NCBI GenBank assembly: GCA_029239875.1
Contig: JARBUD010000003.1
Span: 1 to 64,000, forward strand
Source of the DNA: Xanthobacteraceae bacterium
GTDB lineage: Bacteria > Pseudomonadota > Alphaproteobacteria > Rhizobiales > Xanthobacteraceae
Length of the DNA stretch: 64,000 nucleotides
Reading direction: 5' to 3'
Shown: positions 44,932 through 53,189 of the stretch, one piece after another
Layout of the letters: each line of letters starts with the position of its first letter
Numbering within the stretch: the stretch's first letter is position 1
Position numbers and translations under genes: made by a program
Notes under the pieces: model-generated
What the model saw: the letters and a program-made list of their open reading frames with translations, nothing else
Told to the model about the DNA's origin: nothing
Databases searched by the model: none

Positions 44932-45582
44932 CTAGCCGGCGAGCCGGCCGGCAACCGTCTTGCGAGCGGGAGTCTCACTTCTCGCCTGCGACTGCGCGCC
45001 GAGGCAGCGGATCCAGTACCGCACCGGCGACTGCTCGCGCAGGCGTATCATGACCTGTGGATTGACCAGTGCATGCATGCTCAGCCCGTCGGCAAGGCCG
45101 AGCAGATCGTGCGCGGCCGACCTGGGATCGAGATCGGGGGGCAGGTCCCCGCTCTCCTGGGCACGGCGGATGGCGGCCGAAACCGACTTCCGCCATCCGA
45201 TGAGATAGGTTTCGACTTCCTGGCGCAGCTCTTCCTCACGCATCGCCTCGACGTAGAAGAAGAAGAAGATGCGGCTGAGCGCCAGGCGCCGCCCGTCGAT
45301 CGGAATACTGCCTTCGAGGAGCTGCTCGAGCGCCTGGATGCCGTCGAGGGTATCGAGCACCCGCTTGTTATGCTCCGCGAGGATCTCGGCCGCGCGTCGT
45401 AAGCCGCCGAGAAGCAGATCCTGACGACCTCGGAAGTAATGCCCGATCACTCCGGTGGACCAGCCTCCCCGATCGGCGACCTCCCGGATCGTGGCGGCGG
45501 CGAGACCCGCCTCCGCCACGATGTCGAGGAGAGCGTCACAGATCTGCTGACGCCGTTCCTGATGGTCCACAATGCGCGGCAT
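44932..45582 (-). CDS. TetR family transcriptional regulator (BetI-like)
   Basis: The 216-residue repressor has an N-terminal helix-turn-helix (ALLDIVAEAGLAAATIREVA followed by DRGGWSTGVIGHYFRGRQDL) and a ligand-binding C-terminal domain. BetI-like members often respond to amines or acyl-CoA esters. It lies between the binding-protein gene (22 bases upstream) and the acyl-CoA ligase (29 bases downstream) in one transcript, so it probably represses its own operon. The ATG at 45582 has GGAG upstream; an extended Arg-rich N-terminus up to 45699 would overlap the binding-protein gene and is rejected. Confidence 0.92.
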   Translation of the reverse strand: MPRIVDHQERRQQICDALLDIVAEAGLAAATIREVADRGGWSTGVIGHYFRGRQDLLLGGLRRAAEILAEHNKRVLDTLDGIQALEQLLEGSIPIDGRRLALSRIFFFFYVEAMREEELRQEVETYLIGWRKSVSAAIRRAQESGDLPPDLDPRSAAHDLLGLADGLSMHALVNPQVMIRLREQSPVRYWIRCLGAQSQARSETPARKTVAGRLAG

Positions 45583-45604
45583 GCCCGCTCGCTCCGTCCG
45601 TTCT

Positions 45605-46699
45605 TCAGTTCTGCGCGACCCAGCGGTTGAAGCGATCAACGATCTGCGGAAGATTCTTCGAGTAGTACGAAGCATTCTCCTCGATCGCCTTCTTCGCATT
45701 ATCGCCCGCCACGATCCACGGTCCCAATTCGGGCCCGTAATCCGCCACGGTGAGGGCGATCAGCGGCGTCGCATAGGTGATCTGCGCCACCAGTTCCTTC
45801 TGGCCGGGCAGATCGGCGATGAAATGTGCGAGCATCACCTGGCCGCCGACGGCGTTCGGGGCGCCCTTGGGAATGGCATAGACCGCCTGCGAGTACAGCG
45901 AATCCTGCCAGACCAGCGCCAGCGGCGCCTTGTCGTTCTTGGCGGCGCTAAAGACGCGCCCGCTCCAGGCGATCCCGATAGAGCAATCGCCGCTGGACAG
46001 CAGGCGGATCGCCTCATCGCCATTGCTCCACCACAATATGTCGGACTTGATCTTGTCGAGTTCGGCGAACGCCTTGTCGAGATCGAGCGGATAGAGCTTG
46101 TCGCGGGGCACGCCGCTCGCCAGCAGCGCGGATTCGAGGACGCCGCCGAACTGCGGGTACTTGAACAGGCACCGCTTGCCCGGGAAGCGCTTCACGTCGA
46201 ACAGGTCGCTCATGCGCTTGGGCGCGGCGTCGCCTGAGAATTTCTCGGTGTTGTAGGTCAGCACTATGCCATAGCGCATGACATCGATGCCGTATTCGTC
46301 GTGGGCGCCCGGCTCGACCTTGGCGAGGTCCACGATCGAGGGATCGAGCTTGACCAGATATCCGGCGTCCCTGGCGCGGAGGAAGTCGCCCTTGGTCGGG
46401 AACTCCACCATGCTCCACGGGATCGACCCGCCGTTCTCCATCGCGGCGAAGAACTTCGTCACGTCGGAATTGAAGTCCATGCGGACGCTGACGCCGGTCT
46501 CGGCGGTGAAGTTCTTGTCGACCGTCGCGGTCCTGGCGCGCGTCGTCGCGCCGCCCGAGCTGTCATACATGACGACCTGCCCCGTCGCCTTGGCGCGCAC
46601 GCCCTGGGGCAGCACGTCGGCATGGGCCGGGGCCACGGCATAGGCGCCGGCGCATGCCGCCACCGCCAGAGTCGAGAGAGTCCTGAAGCCAATCATCAT
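45605..46699 (-). CDS. ABC transporter extracellular solute-binding protein (PotD/FbpA type)
   Basis: The 364-residue periplasmic binding protein has a Sec signal peptide (TLSTLAVAACAGAYAVAPAH, cleavage before ADV). Cluster landmarks are VYDSSGG-like strand 1 (VVMYDSSGGATT), YGIVLTYNTEKFSGDAAPKR, LFDVKRFPGKRCLF and the hinge segment WWSNGDEAIRLLSSGDCSIG. It resembles the paralogue at 62230 (shared KLYPLDLDKAF / KLYPLDVDRAF and AVYAIPKGAPNA / AAYAIPKGAANS). It is the first gene of the minus-strand operon, next to the divergent ATPase. The ligand is unknown; a small cationic or zwitterionic solute is likely for this class. Confidence 0.92.
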   Translation of the reverse strand: MMIGFRTLSTLAVAACAGAYAVAPAHADVLPQGVRAKATGQVVMYDSSGGATTRARTATVDKNFTAETGVSVRMDFNSDVTKFFAAMENGGSIPWSMVEFPTKGDFLRARDAGYLVKLDPSIVDLAKVEPGAHDEYGIDVMRYGIVLTYNTEKFSGDAAPKRMSDLFDVKRFPGKRCLFKYPQFGGVLESALLASGVPRDKLYPLDLDKAFAELDKIKSDILWWSNGDEAIRLLSSGDCSIGIAWSGRVFSAAKNDKAPLALVWQDSLYSQAVYAIPKGAPNAVGGQVMLAHFIADLPGQKELVAQITYATPLIALTVADYGPELGPWIVAGDNAKKAIEENASYYSKNLPQIVDRFNRWVAQN

Positions 46700-46920
46700 T
46701 TCCTGTTCCCCTGTTCCTGACGGCACTGCATTCTTTTTATTACGCCCATTATGTCAAAAACCGCGGACCGCACAACAGGAAACTCGCGCCGGCAACTCAT
46801 GTCGGCGCGGAGAGGCATAATTTGCTTGATGTCGCAAAGGATATTGACTTTAATCGGCGAGGTTCGGTGCGACGGCCCTCGCCTCTTTCCATCACGGTTG
46901 TGCTAAATAAAGGGGAGTGC
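46700..46920. promoter_or_regulatory. Divergent promoter region of the carboxylase/transporter cluster
   Basis: These 221 bases drive both arms of the cluster: binding protein to oxidoreductase leftward and ATPase, biotin carboxylase and thioesterase rightward. It is AT-rich next to both starts (TTCTTTTTATTACG near 46735; TTGATGTCGCAAAGGATATT near 46845). The TetR encoded in the left arm is the likely regulator. I could not single out one clear palindrome. Confidence 0.5.
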
Positions 46921-48057
46921 ATGGCAGTTCACGAGGTTGCGGAGAGCCGGTCCACCCACGGCCAGGCCCATGCCGCGTCGGCCAACAGCATCACCATCGA
47001 CGGGCTCGCGCTGACATTCGCGAACGGCCATATCGGCCTGCAGTCGACCCACCTGCACGTTCCCGGCGGCCAGTTCTGCACGCTCCTCGGCCCGTCTGGC
47101 TCCGGCAAGACGACGCTGCTGCGTGCCATCGCCGGGCTCGCCAAGCCGACGGCCGGGCGCATCCTGATCGGGAGCACCGACGTCACCGGGCTCGACGTGC
47201 AGGCGCGCAACATCGGCTTCGTGTTCCAGAACTACGCGCTGTTCCCCCACATGAACGTCGCGGAGAACATCGAGTACCCGCTCAAGCTGCACAAATGGAG
47301 CGAAGCCGACCGCGCGGTGCGGGTGAAGGAGATACTGGACCTGATCGAGCTGCCCCATGCCGGCCGGCGAATGGTCGGCGAACTCAGCGGCGGGCAGCAG
47401 CAGCGCGTCGCCATCGGGCGCGCCCTCGCCTATCGTCCAGCGCTGCTTCTGCTGGACGAGCCCATGGGCGCCCTCGACCGCCGGCTTCGCCAGCAGCTCG
47501 GCGCGGATCTGCGCGAGATCCAGCAGCGCGCCGGCATCACAGCAGTGTATGTGACCCACGATCAGGAGGAGGCCTTCATCCTCTCGGATCGCATCGCGAT
47601 CATGGCGGGTGGCGTGATCCAGCAATATGCCGCGCCCAGCGAGCTCTATTTCCGGCCGCGCACCCGGTTCGTCGCGGATTTCCTCGGCGAGGCGAACCTC
47701 GTGGAGGTGACCGCTCCGCTTGTGGCGACGGCTTCCGGCTTCGAGGCGACCACAGCCTACGGGCCGATCCGCGTCGAGGCGGCCGACCGCCCGGAGGGAG
47801 CGTCCAAGCCCACCCTGGTGGTGCGGCCGGAGGACATCGTACTGACGAGGGACGGCGCGGAGCGGGACGGCCATGTCCGGCCCATCCCGGTCGAGATCGT
47901 GCGCGAACTCTTCCTCGGCAGCCGCTGCCTCGTGACCGCCCGGGCCCCGACGGGCCAGGAATTCCGGGTCGAATGCGCCAAGTCGCGGCCGACGCATGGC
48001 GATGCCGGCTTCTGGATCAGCTGGGCGCATTCGGCTGCTGTCCTCGTCGATGAATGA
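46921..48057 (+). CDS. ABC transporter ATP-binding protein (PotA/FbpC type)
   Basis: The 378-residue ATPase has Walker A GPSGSGKTT, Q-loop FVFQNYALFPHMNVAENIEY, signature LSGGQQQRVAIGRALAY, Walker B LLLDEPMGALD and H-loop YVTHDQEEAF, followed by a regulatory TOBE domain (about 285-375). It should energise the fused permease at 40074 with the binding protein at 45605. AAAGGGGAG precedes the ATG. The biotin carboxylase follows 19 bases after the stop. Confidence 0.94.
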   Translation: MAVHEVAESRSTHGQAHAASANSITIDGLALTFANGHIGLQSTHLHVPGGQFCTLLGPSGSGKTTLLRAIAGLAKPTAGRILIGSTDVTGLDVQARNIGFVFQNYALFPHMNVAENIEYPLKLHKWSEADRAVRVKEILDLIELPHAGRRMVGELSGGQQQRVAIGRALAYRPALLLLDEPMGALDRRLRQQLGADLREIQQRAGITAVYVTHDQEEAFILSDRIAIMAGGVIQQYAAPSELYFRPRTRFVADFLGEANLVEVTAPLVATASGFEATTAYGPIRVEAADRPEGASKPTLVVRPEDIVLTRDGAERDGHVRPIPVEIVRELFLGSRCLVTARAPTGQEFRVECAKSRPTHGDAGFWISWAHSAAVLVDE

Positions 48058-48076
48058 ACTGATGTCCGGAAAGAAG

Positions 48077-49747
48077 ATGAAGCGAATCCTGATTGCCAAT
48101 CGCGGCGAGATCGCGCTGCGCATCGTTCGGGCCTGCCGCGACGCTGGCTATGTCTCGATCGCGATCGCCTCCGACGCCGATCGTCACGCCGTCCATGCGC
48201 GCCATGCCGACGAGGTGTATCCGCTCAAGGGCAACGCGCCGCGCGACACCTATCTGAACCAGGAGGCGATCCTCGACATCGCCGCGCGTTCGAAAGCCGA
48301 TGCCGTCCATCCCGGCTACGGCTTCCTGGCGGAGAACGAGCAGTTCGCGGCCGCGGTGGAGGCGGCGGGGCTGACATGGATCGGCCCGCCCGCCGACGCC
48401 ATCGCCCGGCTGGGCGACAAGGTCGCCGCGCGCGCGATCGCCCGCAGCGTCGGCGCTCCCCTGCTTCCCTCGCTCGAGGAGGGCGAACTGAGCATCGAGG
48501 GTGCCCGCGCCTTCTGCCTCGAAAGCGGCCTTCCCGTCATCGTGAAGGCGCAGAATGGCGGCGGCGGCCGCGGCATGCGCATCATTCGCGAGATGTCGGA
48601 AGTGGAAGGCCAGATCGCCGCCGCCCAGCGCGAAGCGGGCATGGCCTTCGGGCGCTCCGAATGCTTCATCGAGCGCTATGTGGAACGCGCGCGCCATATC
48701 GAGACCCAGTGCCTTGCGGACCATCACGGCAACGTCGTCGTCGTCTCCACTCGCGACTGCACATTGCAGCGTCGTCAGCAGAAGCTGGTGGAGGAAGCGC
48801 CCGCCCCGTTTCTCGATGCCGCGCAGCGGGCACGCCTCACGGAGGCCTCGGTGGGCATCCTCGCCGCGGTCGGCTATCGCGGCGCCGCGACCTGCGAATT
48901 CCTGCTCACCCCCGAGGGCGACATCTTCTTCCTCGAAGTGAACACGCGCATCCAGGTGGAGCATCCCGTCACCGAGGAGGTGACCGGCGTCGACCTCATC
49001 CGCGAGATGTTCAGAATTGCCGAAGGCGGCCGGCTCGGCGAGGTTCCTCCCACTCGCGGCCACGCCATCGAGTTCCGTATCAACGCCGAGGATCCATGGG
49101 CCGACTTCCGGCCGACGCCGGGCCGCATCGACAGGCTCCGCCTGCCTACCGGTCCCGGCGTGCGGGTCGATTTCGGCTATGTCGAGGGCGATACCGTCCC
49201 TCCCCACTATGATTCATTGATCGGCAAGGTGATCGTCACGGGCGCCAGCCGACAGGAGGCCCTGGAACGGGCGCGCAGGGCGCTGGCCGAGCTCGATGTG
49301 GCGGGGGTGACCACCATCGCGCCCTTCCACCGCGCGGTTCTGGAGTGCGAAGAATTCTCGGCCGACGAGCCGGCCGGCTTCACCGTCTATACGCGCTGGA
49401 TCGACGCGGAGTTGCCGCGTATCGCCGAGGCAGCCCCCGAGCACACCCGCCCGCCCGGCGCGGCGGCCGCATCCGCCGAGATCGGCCCGTCGCACGAGGC
49501 GGCCGAGGAAGATCGGGAACCGGCGCCGAGCTACCGGGTCGGCATCAAGGCGCCGCTGGCGGGCATCGTCCAGCAATTCTGCGTCCGGCAGGGCGACCGC
49601 GTCGCGCGCGGCGATGTCGTCGCCATCATGGAAGCGATGAAGATGGAACAGCCGGTGCTCGCAGAGGATGCCGGCATCATCGCCTGTATGAACATCGGCG
49701 AGGGCGATTTCATCGAGATGGACGCCGACATCATGGGGCTCGACTGA
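48077..49747 (+). CDS. Acyl-CoA carboxylase alpha subunit: biotin carboxylase plus biotin carrier
   Basis: The 556-residue protein has a full ATP-grasp biotin carboxylase (about 1-450), with MKRILIANRGEIALRIVRAC, the glycine loop KAQNGGGGRGMRI, and EVNTRIQVEHPVTEEVTGVD carrying the catalytic Glu/Arg/His region. A C-terminal biotinyl domain (about 485-556) has the biotin-attachment site VVAIMEAMKMEQPV. It is about 100 residues shorter than PccA or MccA because the middle domain that docks the beta subunit is essentially missing. The ATG at 48077 is chosen (GGAAAG upstream, canonical MKRILIANRGE); 48050 and 48062 are alternatives. The partner carboxyltransferase is at 41777. Confidence 0.94.
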   Translation: MKRILIANRGEIALRIVRACRDAGYVSIAIASDADRHAVHARHADEVYPLKGNAPRDTYLNQEAILDIAARSKADAVHPGYGFLAENEQFAAAVEAAGLTWIGPPADAIARLGDKVAARAIARSVGAPLLPSLEEGELSIEGARAFCLESGLPVIVKAQNGGGGRGMRIIREMSEVEGQIAAAQREAGMAFGRSECFIERYVERARHIETQCLADHHGNVVVVSTRDCTLQRRQQKLVEEAPAPFLDAAQRARLTEASVGILAAVGYRGAATCEFLLTPEGDIFFLEVNTRIQVEHPVTEEVTGVDLIREMFRIAEGGRLGEVPPTRGHAIEFRINAEDPWADFRPTPGRIDRLRLPTGPGVRVDFGYVEGDTVPPHYDSLIGKVIVTGASRQEALERARRALAELDVAGVTTIAPFHRAVLECEEFSADEPAGFTVYTRWIDAELPRIAEAAPEHTRPPGAAAASAEIGPSHEAAEEDREPAPSYRVGIKAPLAGIVQQFCVRQGDRVARGDVVAIMEAMKMEQPVLAEDAGIIACMNIGEGDFIEMDADIMGLD

Positions 49748-49748
49748 C

Positions 49749-50264
49749 ATGCCCCACATCGCCTTCCCCGGCGTTGCGGCCGACGATCGGCCACAAAGCC
49801 GGGCTCTCGTGACCCTGGAAGGGCACGTCGACGACAGCTGGATCGACTACAACGGCCACATGACCGAGTGGCAGTATTACAAGGTGCTGTCCGACGCGGG
49901 CGAAAACTTCCTGCGTGCCGCCGGTTTCACCGAAGAGTACCGGCTGCAGGGTTACAGCTTCTTCTCGGTCGAGGGACATATGAGAAATCTCAGGGAGTGC
50001 CGTGTCGGCACGCCCTTGCGTGTCCTGAGCGAGATGCTCGGCTACGACGACCTGCGCCTGCACATCTACCAATATGTCGTCGATACGACGCGTGATGTCG
50101 TCCTGGCCACTGGCGAGCACATGATGCTTCACGTCGACACGCGGTTGCGCAAGGCAACGCCACTGCTGCCGGACATGGCCACCCGCCTCGATCAGGCACT
50201 GCATCAATGGCGCCCCGATCTGCGGCCCAGGACACAGGTCCTCAGGATGGCGCCCAACACGTAG
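49749..50264 (+). CDS. Hotdog acyl-CoA thioesterase (betainyl-CoA thioesterase-like)
   Basis: The 171-residue 4HBT-type hotdog protein contains VDDSWIDYNGHMTEWQYYKV and GYSFFSVEGHMRNLRECRVG. D-Y-N-G-H-M is the 4HBT-like active-site turn and strongly resembles the thioesterase domain of carnitine/betainyl-CoA metabolism. It would release CoA from an intermediate or a dead-end ester. It starts right after the biotin carboxylase stop, so it is the last gene of the rightward arm. Confidence 0.82.
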   Translation: MPHIAFPGVAADDRPQSRALVTLEGHVDDSWIDYNGHMTEWQYYKVLSDAGENFLRAAGFTEEYRLQGYSFFSVEGHMRNLRECRVGTPLRVLSEMLGYDDLRLHIYQYVVDTTRDVVLATGEHMMLHVDTRLRKATPLLPDMATRLDQALHQWRPDLRPRTQVLRMAPNT

Positions 50265-50821
50265 CCTGGCGCCGCCCCCCTCCCTGTCCGGTCGGCGTAG
50301 ATGCCAGGCCAATCAGCCTCCCGGCACGCGGAAGTCCGAGCGTAGCGAAGCGGCGCAGGGCCGACCTCTGCCGTCGTGTTGGGCACGGGAGGTATCGCCA
50401 TATCCATGGTACTCGCCTGCTCGACGGGACCAGCCTCCCGCCCGTGCCTTGTCGTCGAGCTGACACGCTGCGTGAATCAACAACAGCCGGAAGAACAATG
50501 CGCTCTTATTAAGCAGATCATGTCACTTCAGACATGCAAGCCTTCGGCAGCACCGATTGCCTCGCCCCACAGATCGCGATTGCCATTCCGCCCCGTCGTC
50601 GAAGCGTGCTTCATCGACCAGCGAGGACGGTCACATCGGAATGATATTCCGGATCAAGGCGCTAGCACATCTCTGAGCGTAGTGACTGGAGCGCTTCGCT
50701 CGCTTTCGTAAGCTCAATGCCCCGCGGCTGGCACAGCCCTTGCTTTCAATTAAGGCGAACGACTGTTCGTTCGTAACCCGAGCGAGTCCGCGCAATGGGT
50801 GCCGTATAGTGGAGAGCAGAA
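50265..50821 (+). promoter_or_regulatory. Long intergenic region with candidate TetR operator at 50756-50773
   Basis: No gene is supported in these 557 bases. Near its end lies CGAACGA-CTGT-TCGTTCG (50756-50773), a perfect 7-bp inverted repeat, 48 bases before the aminotransferase start. The same arms recur at 53105-53123 before the binding-protein gene of this cluster. The TetR gene at 57484 ends the cluster and is the likely binder. Short frames in 50300-50750 lack ribosome sites. Confidence 0.6.
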
Positions 50822-52198
50822 GTGAGGCAGTTTAATTCCATGGAGGCCCGTGACATCGCGCACGTCCTCCATTGCGCGACGGATGCCGTCAAGCATGCCG
50901 AGATCGGCCCGACCGTCATTGAGCGCGGGGACGGAGTCTTCATCTACGACAGCGAAGGAAAACGCTATCTCGAAGGCATGTCCGGCATGTGGTCGGCTGG
51001 CCTTGGCTTCTCTGAGAAGCGTCTCGGCGAAGCCGCCAAGCGCCAGATGGATACATTACCATTCTACCATATCTTCGCGCACCGCTCGACGCCGGTTGTC
51101 ATCGATCTCTCCGAAAAGCTGATCGAGATGGCGCCGGTGCCGATGAGCAAGGTGTTCTTCACCAATTCCGGCTCCGAAGCCAACGACACGGTGATGAAGT
51201 TCCTGTGGTACCGCGCGCGCGCCATGGGCCAGCCGGAAAAGCGCAAGATCCTCACCCGGTATCGCGCCTATCACGGCGCGACCATCGGGACGGTGTGCCT
51301 GACCGGCTTGGAGGTCAATCACCGCAACTTCGATCTGCTGGTGTCTGACGTCGTCCGCCTGACCTGCCCGCATCTCTATCGCGAAGGGCTGCCGGGCGAG
51401 ACGGAGGAGGAATTCTCGACCCGCCTGGCGAACGAGCTGGAACAGAAGATCCTCGCGGAAGGCCCGGAAACCGTCGCGGCGTTCATTGCTGAACCGGTTA
51501 TGGGCGGCGGTGGCGTGATCGTTCCGCCCGCGGGCTACTGGGAGAAGATGCAGGCGGTTCTGAAGAAGTACGACGTCCTGCTGATCGCAGACGAGGTGAT
51601 CAACGGCTTCGGCCGGACCGGCAAGATGTTCGGCAGCGAGCTCTACGGCATGGAGCCCGACGTCATGGTCGTGTCGAAGCAGCTGACCTCGTCCTACATG
51701 CCGTTCGCGGCGATCCTGATGAACGACAAGTTCGTCGACCCGATCATCAAGGCCACCCACGAACTGGGAACGCTGGGTCACGGGTTCACCAATTGCGGAC
51801 ATCCGGTCGCTTCGGCCGTCGCGCTGGAAACCATCCGCATCGTGGAAGAGCGCGACCTGCCGACGCGCTCCGCCGAGATGGGCGAACGACTGATCAACGG
51901 GCTCTCCCGCTATCTTTCCCACCCGCTGGTCGGCGAGGTTCGCGGCGTCGGCCTCCTCGCCGCCGTCGAACTGGTGACCGACAAGACGACGAAGGCCGGC
52001 TTCGGCAAGGTCGGCGCCTTGGCCGAACTCGCCGCCGACAAACTCTACGGCCATGGCGTCATCAGCCGCCCGGTCTATGACGCCCTGATCTTCTGCCCGC
52101 CGATGATCATCAATGCCGAGGAAGTCGACATGATCGTCGACGCCGTCGGCAAGGCGCTCGACGAGACACTGGCGGAAATCCAGCCCTCACTCGCCTGA
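50822..52198 (+). CDS. Class III aminotransferase (omega-amino acid:pyruvate type)
   Basis: The 458-residue PLP enzyme has KVFFTNSGSEANDTVMKFLW, the PLP-phosphate region, RAYHGATIGTVCLTGL, DEVINGFGRTGKMFGSELYG with the PLP-binding Asp, and VVSKQLTSSYMPFAAIL with the Schiff-base lysine. Such enzymes move a terminal amino group from omega-amino acids, diamines or beta-amino acids to pyruvate. The start is taken as GTG at 50822, which has GGAG seven bases upstream; the ATG at 50840 is less well placed. It is the first gene of the second cluster, under the palindrome at 50756. Confidence 0.92.
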   Translation: MRQFNSMEARDIAHVLHCATDAVKHAEIGPTVIERGDGVFIYDSEGKRYLEGMSGMWSAGLGFSEKRLGEAAKRQMDTLPFYHIFAHRSTPVVIDLSEKLIEMAPVPMSKVFFTNSGSEANDTVMKFLWYRARAMGQPEKRKILTRYRAYHGATIGTVCLTGLEVNHRNFDLLVSDVVRLTCPHLYREGLPGETEEEFSTRLANELEQKILAEGPETVAAFIAEPVMGGGGVIVPPAGYWEKMQAVLKKYDVLLIADEVINGFGRTGKMFGSELYGMEPDVMVVSKQLTSSYMPFAAILMNDKFVDPIIKATHELGTLGHGFTNCGHPVASAVALETIRIVEERDLPTRSAEMGERLINGLSRYLSHPLVGEVRGVGLLAAVELVTDKTTKAGFGKVGALAELAADKLYGHGVISRPVYDALIFCPPMIINAEEVDMIVDAVGKALDETLAEIQPSLA

Positions 52199-52217
52199 TC
52201 CAGCCACGCGCACAGAG

Positions 52218-52241
52218 CGTCCGGGGCCACGGCCCCGGACG
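52218..52241 (+). terminator. GC-rich hairpin between aminotransferase and SDR genes
   Basis: CGTCCGGGGCC pairs perfectly with GGCCCCGGACG across only two bases, in the 71-base gap after the aminotransferase. Without a T-run it is more likely an attenuator, RNase stop or partial terminator that sets different expression levels than a full terminator. Confidence 0.45.
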
Positions 52242-52269
52242 TAGCCGACCCAAACGAGAGAGGCAGGGC

Positions 52270-53040
52270 ATGGAGTATCAAGACAAGGTCGTCATCGTCA
52301 CCGGCGCGGGAACCGGCATCGGCCGCGCCACGGTTCTGGAATTCGCCCGGCAAGGCGCGTTCGTCGCGGCGCTGGGACGGCGCCTCGACAAGCTCGAGGA
52401 GACGCTCGCGCTCCTTCCCGAACCGCGTGCGGCGCTGGCTCTGAGCGTCGATGTCAGCGACGCGGATGCTGTCGGGGAAGCGGTGCGTCAGGTCGCGACG
52501 CAGCGCGGCCGCATCGACCTTCTGGTCAACAATGCCGGCGTCATCGACGACTACACGCCCGTGCACAAGACGGACGTCGATGGCTGGCGCAAGGTGATCG
52601 ACATCAACATCGTCGGCCCCTACCTCATGAGCCGCGCCGTGATTCCGCGAATGCTGGAACAGGGCAAGGGCGTGATCATCAACATCGCGTCGGTCACCGG
52701 TTCGAAGGCGGGCGGAGGAGGCTCGGCCTATACGACGTCGAAGCATGGCCTGATCGGCCTCACCCGCGCGCTGACGTTCGAGTACGGCACCAAGGGGATC
52801 CGCGTGAATTCGCTGTCTCCGGGAGCCACTGCGACCCCCATGAACTTTCCCGAAAATCCTTCGGAAGACTTCCCGGATATCGAGGCCGTCGTGCGTGAAC
52901 TGCCGGCAGGCCGCTTCTGCCAGCCGGAGGAGATCGCCAGGCTGGCCGCCTTCCTTGGCAGCGATGCCTGCGACTATGTCCATGGAAGCGATTACGTCAT
53001 GGACGGCGGCTGGCTGACCGCAGGCCACGATCAATTCTGA
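52270..53040 (+). CDS. SDR family oxidoreductase
   Basis: The 256-residue classical SDR has TGAGTGIGRAT, NNAGVIDDY, INIASVTGSKAGGGGSAYTT with the catalytic serine, and YTTSKHGL with the Y-x3-K pair. Its C-terminal YVMDGGWLTAGHDQF is a normal SDR end. It probably oxidises or reduces a hydroxyl/keto (or semialdehyde-derived) intermediate of the aminotransferase product. AGAGAGGCAGGGC lies before the ATG. Confidence 0.92.
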   Translation: MEYQDKVVIVTGAGTGIGRATVLEFARQGAFVAALGRRLDKLEETLALLPEPRAALALSVDVSDADAVGEAVRQVATQRGRIDLLVNNAGVIDDYTPVHKTDVDGWRKVIDINIVGPYLMSRAVIPRMLEQGKGVIINIASVTGSKAGGGGSAYTTSKHGLIGLTRALTFEYGTKGIRVNSLSPGATATPMNFPENPSEDFPDIEAVVRELPAGRFCQPEEIARLAAFLGSDACDYVHGSDYVMDGGWLTAGHDQF

Positions 53041-53104
53041 AATCGAAGCGCGAAGAGATCGCTCTCTCTTCGGCATCACACCAAAACGCCAACAAGAACA
53101 TGAA

Positions 53105-53123
53105 CGAACGATGCGATCGTTCG
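53105..53123. promoter_or_regulatory. Candidate TetR operator, second copy
   Basis: CGAACGATGCGATCGTTCG is a perfect inverted repeat with 8-bp arms around GCG. Its outer CGAACGA/TCGTTCG arms are identical to those at 50756-50773. It lies 67 bases before the binding-protein start, so the transporter genes probably have their own repressed promoter. Confidence 0.65.
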
Positions 53124-53189
53124 CGGAAAGACAATTCAATTCTTCTGATCAAGCAGCCCATTAAATCGTATAATTAGGGGATCAGTAAA

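Noticed and set aside
50380-50460. Loose inverted repeat GGCACGGGAGG ... CCTCCCGCCCGTGCC
   Set aside because: Arms need an unpaired insertion and a loop of about 45 bases; not convincing as a terminator or operator.
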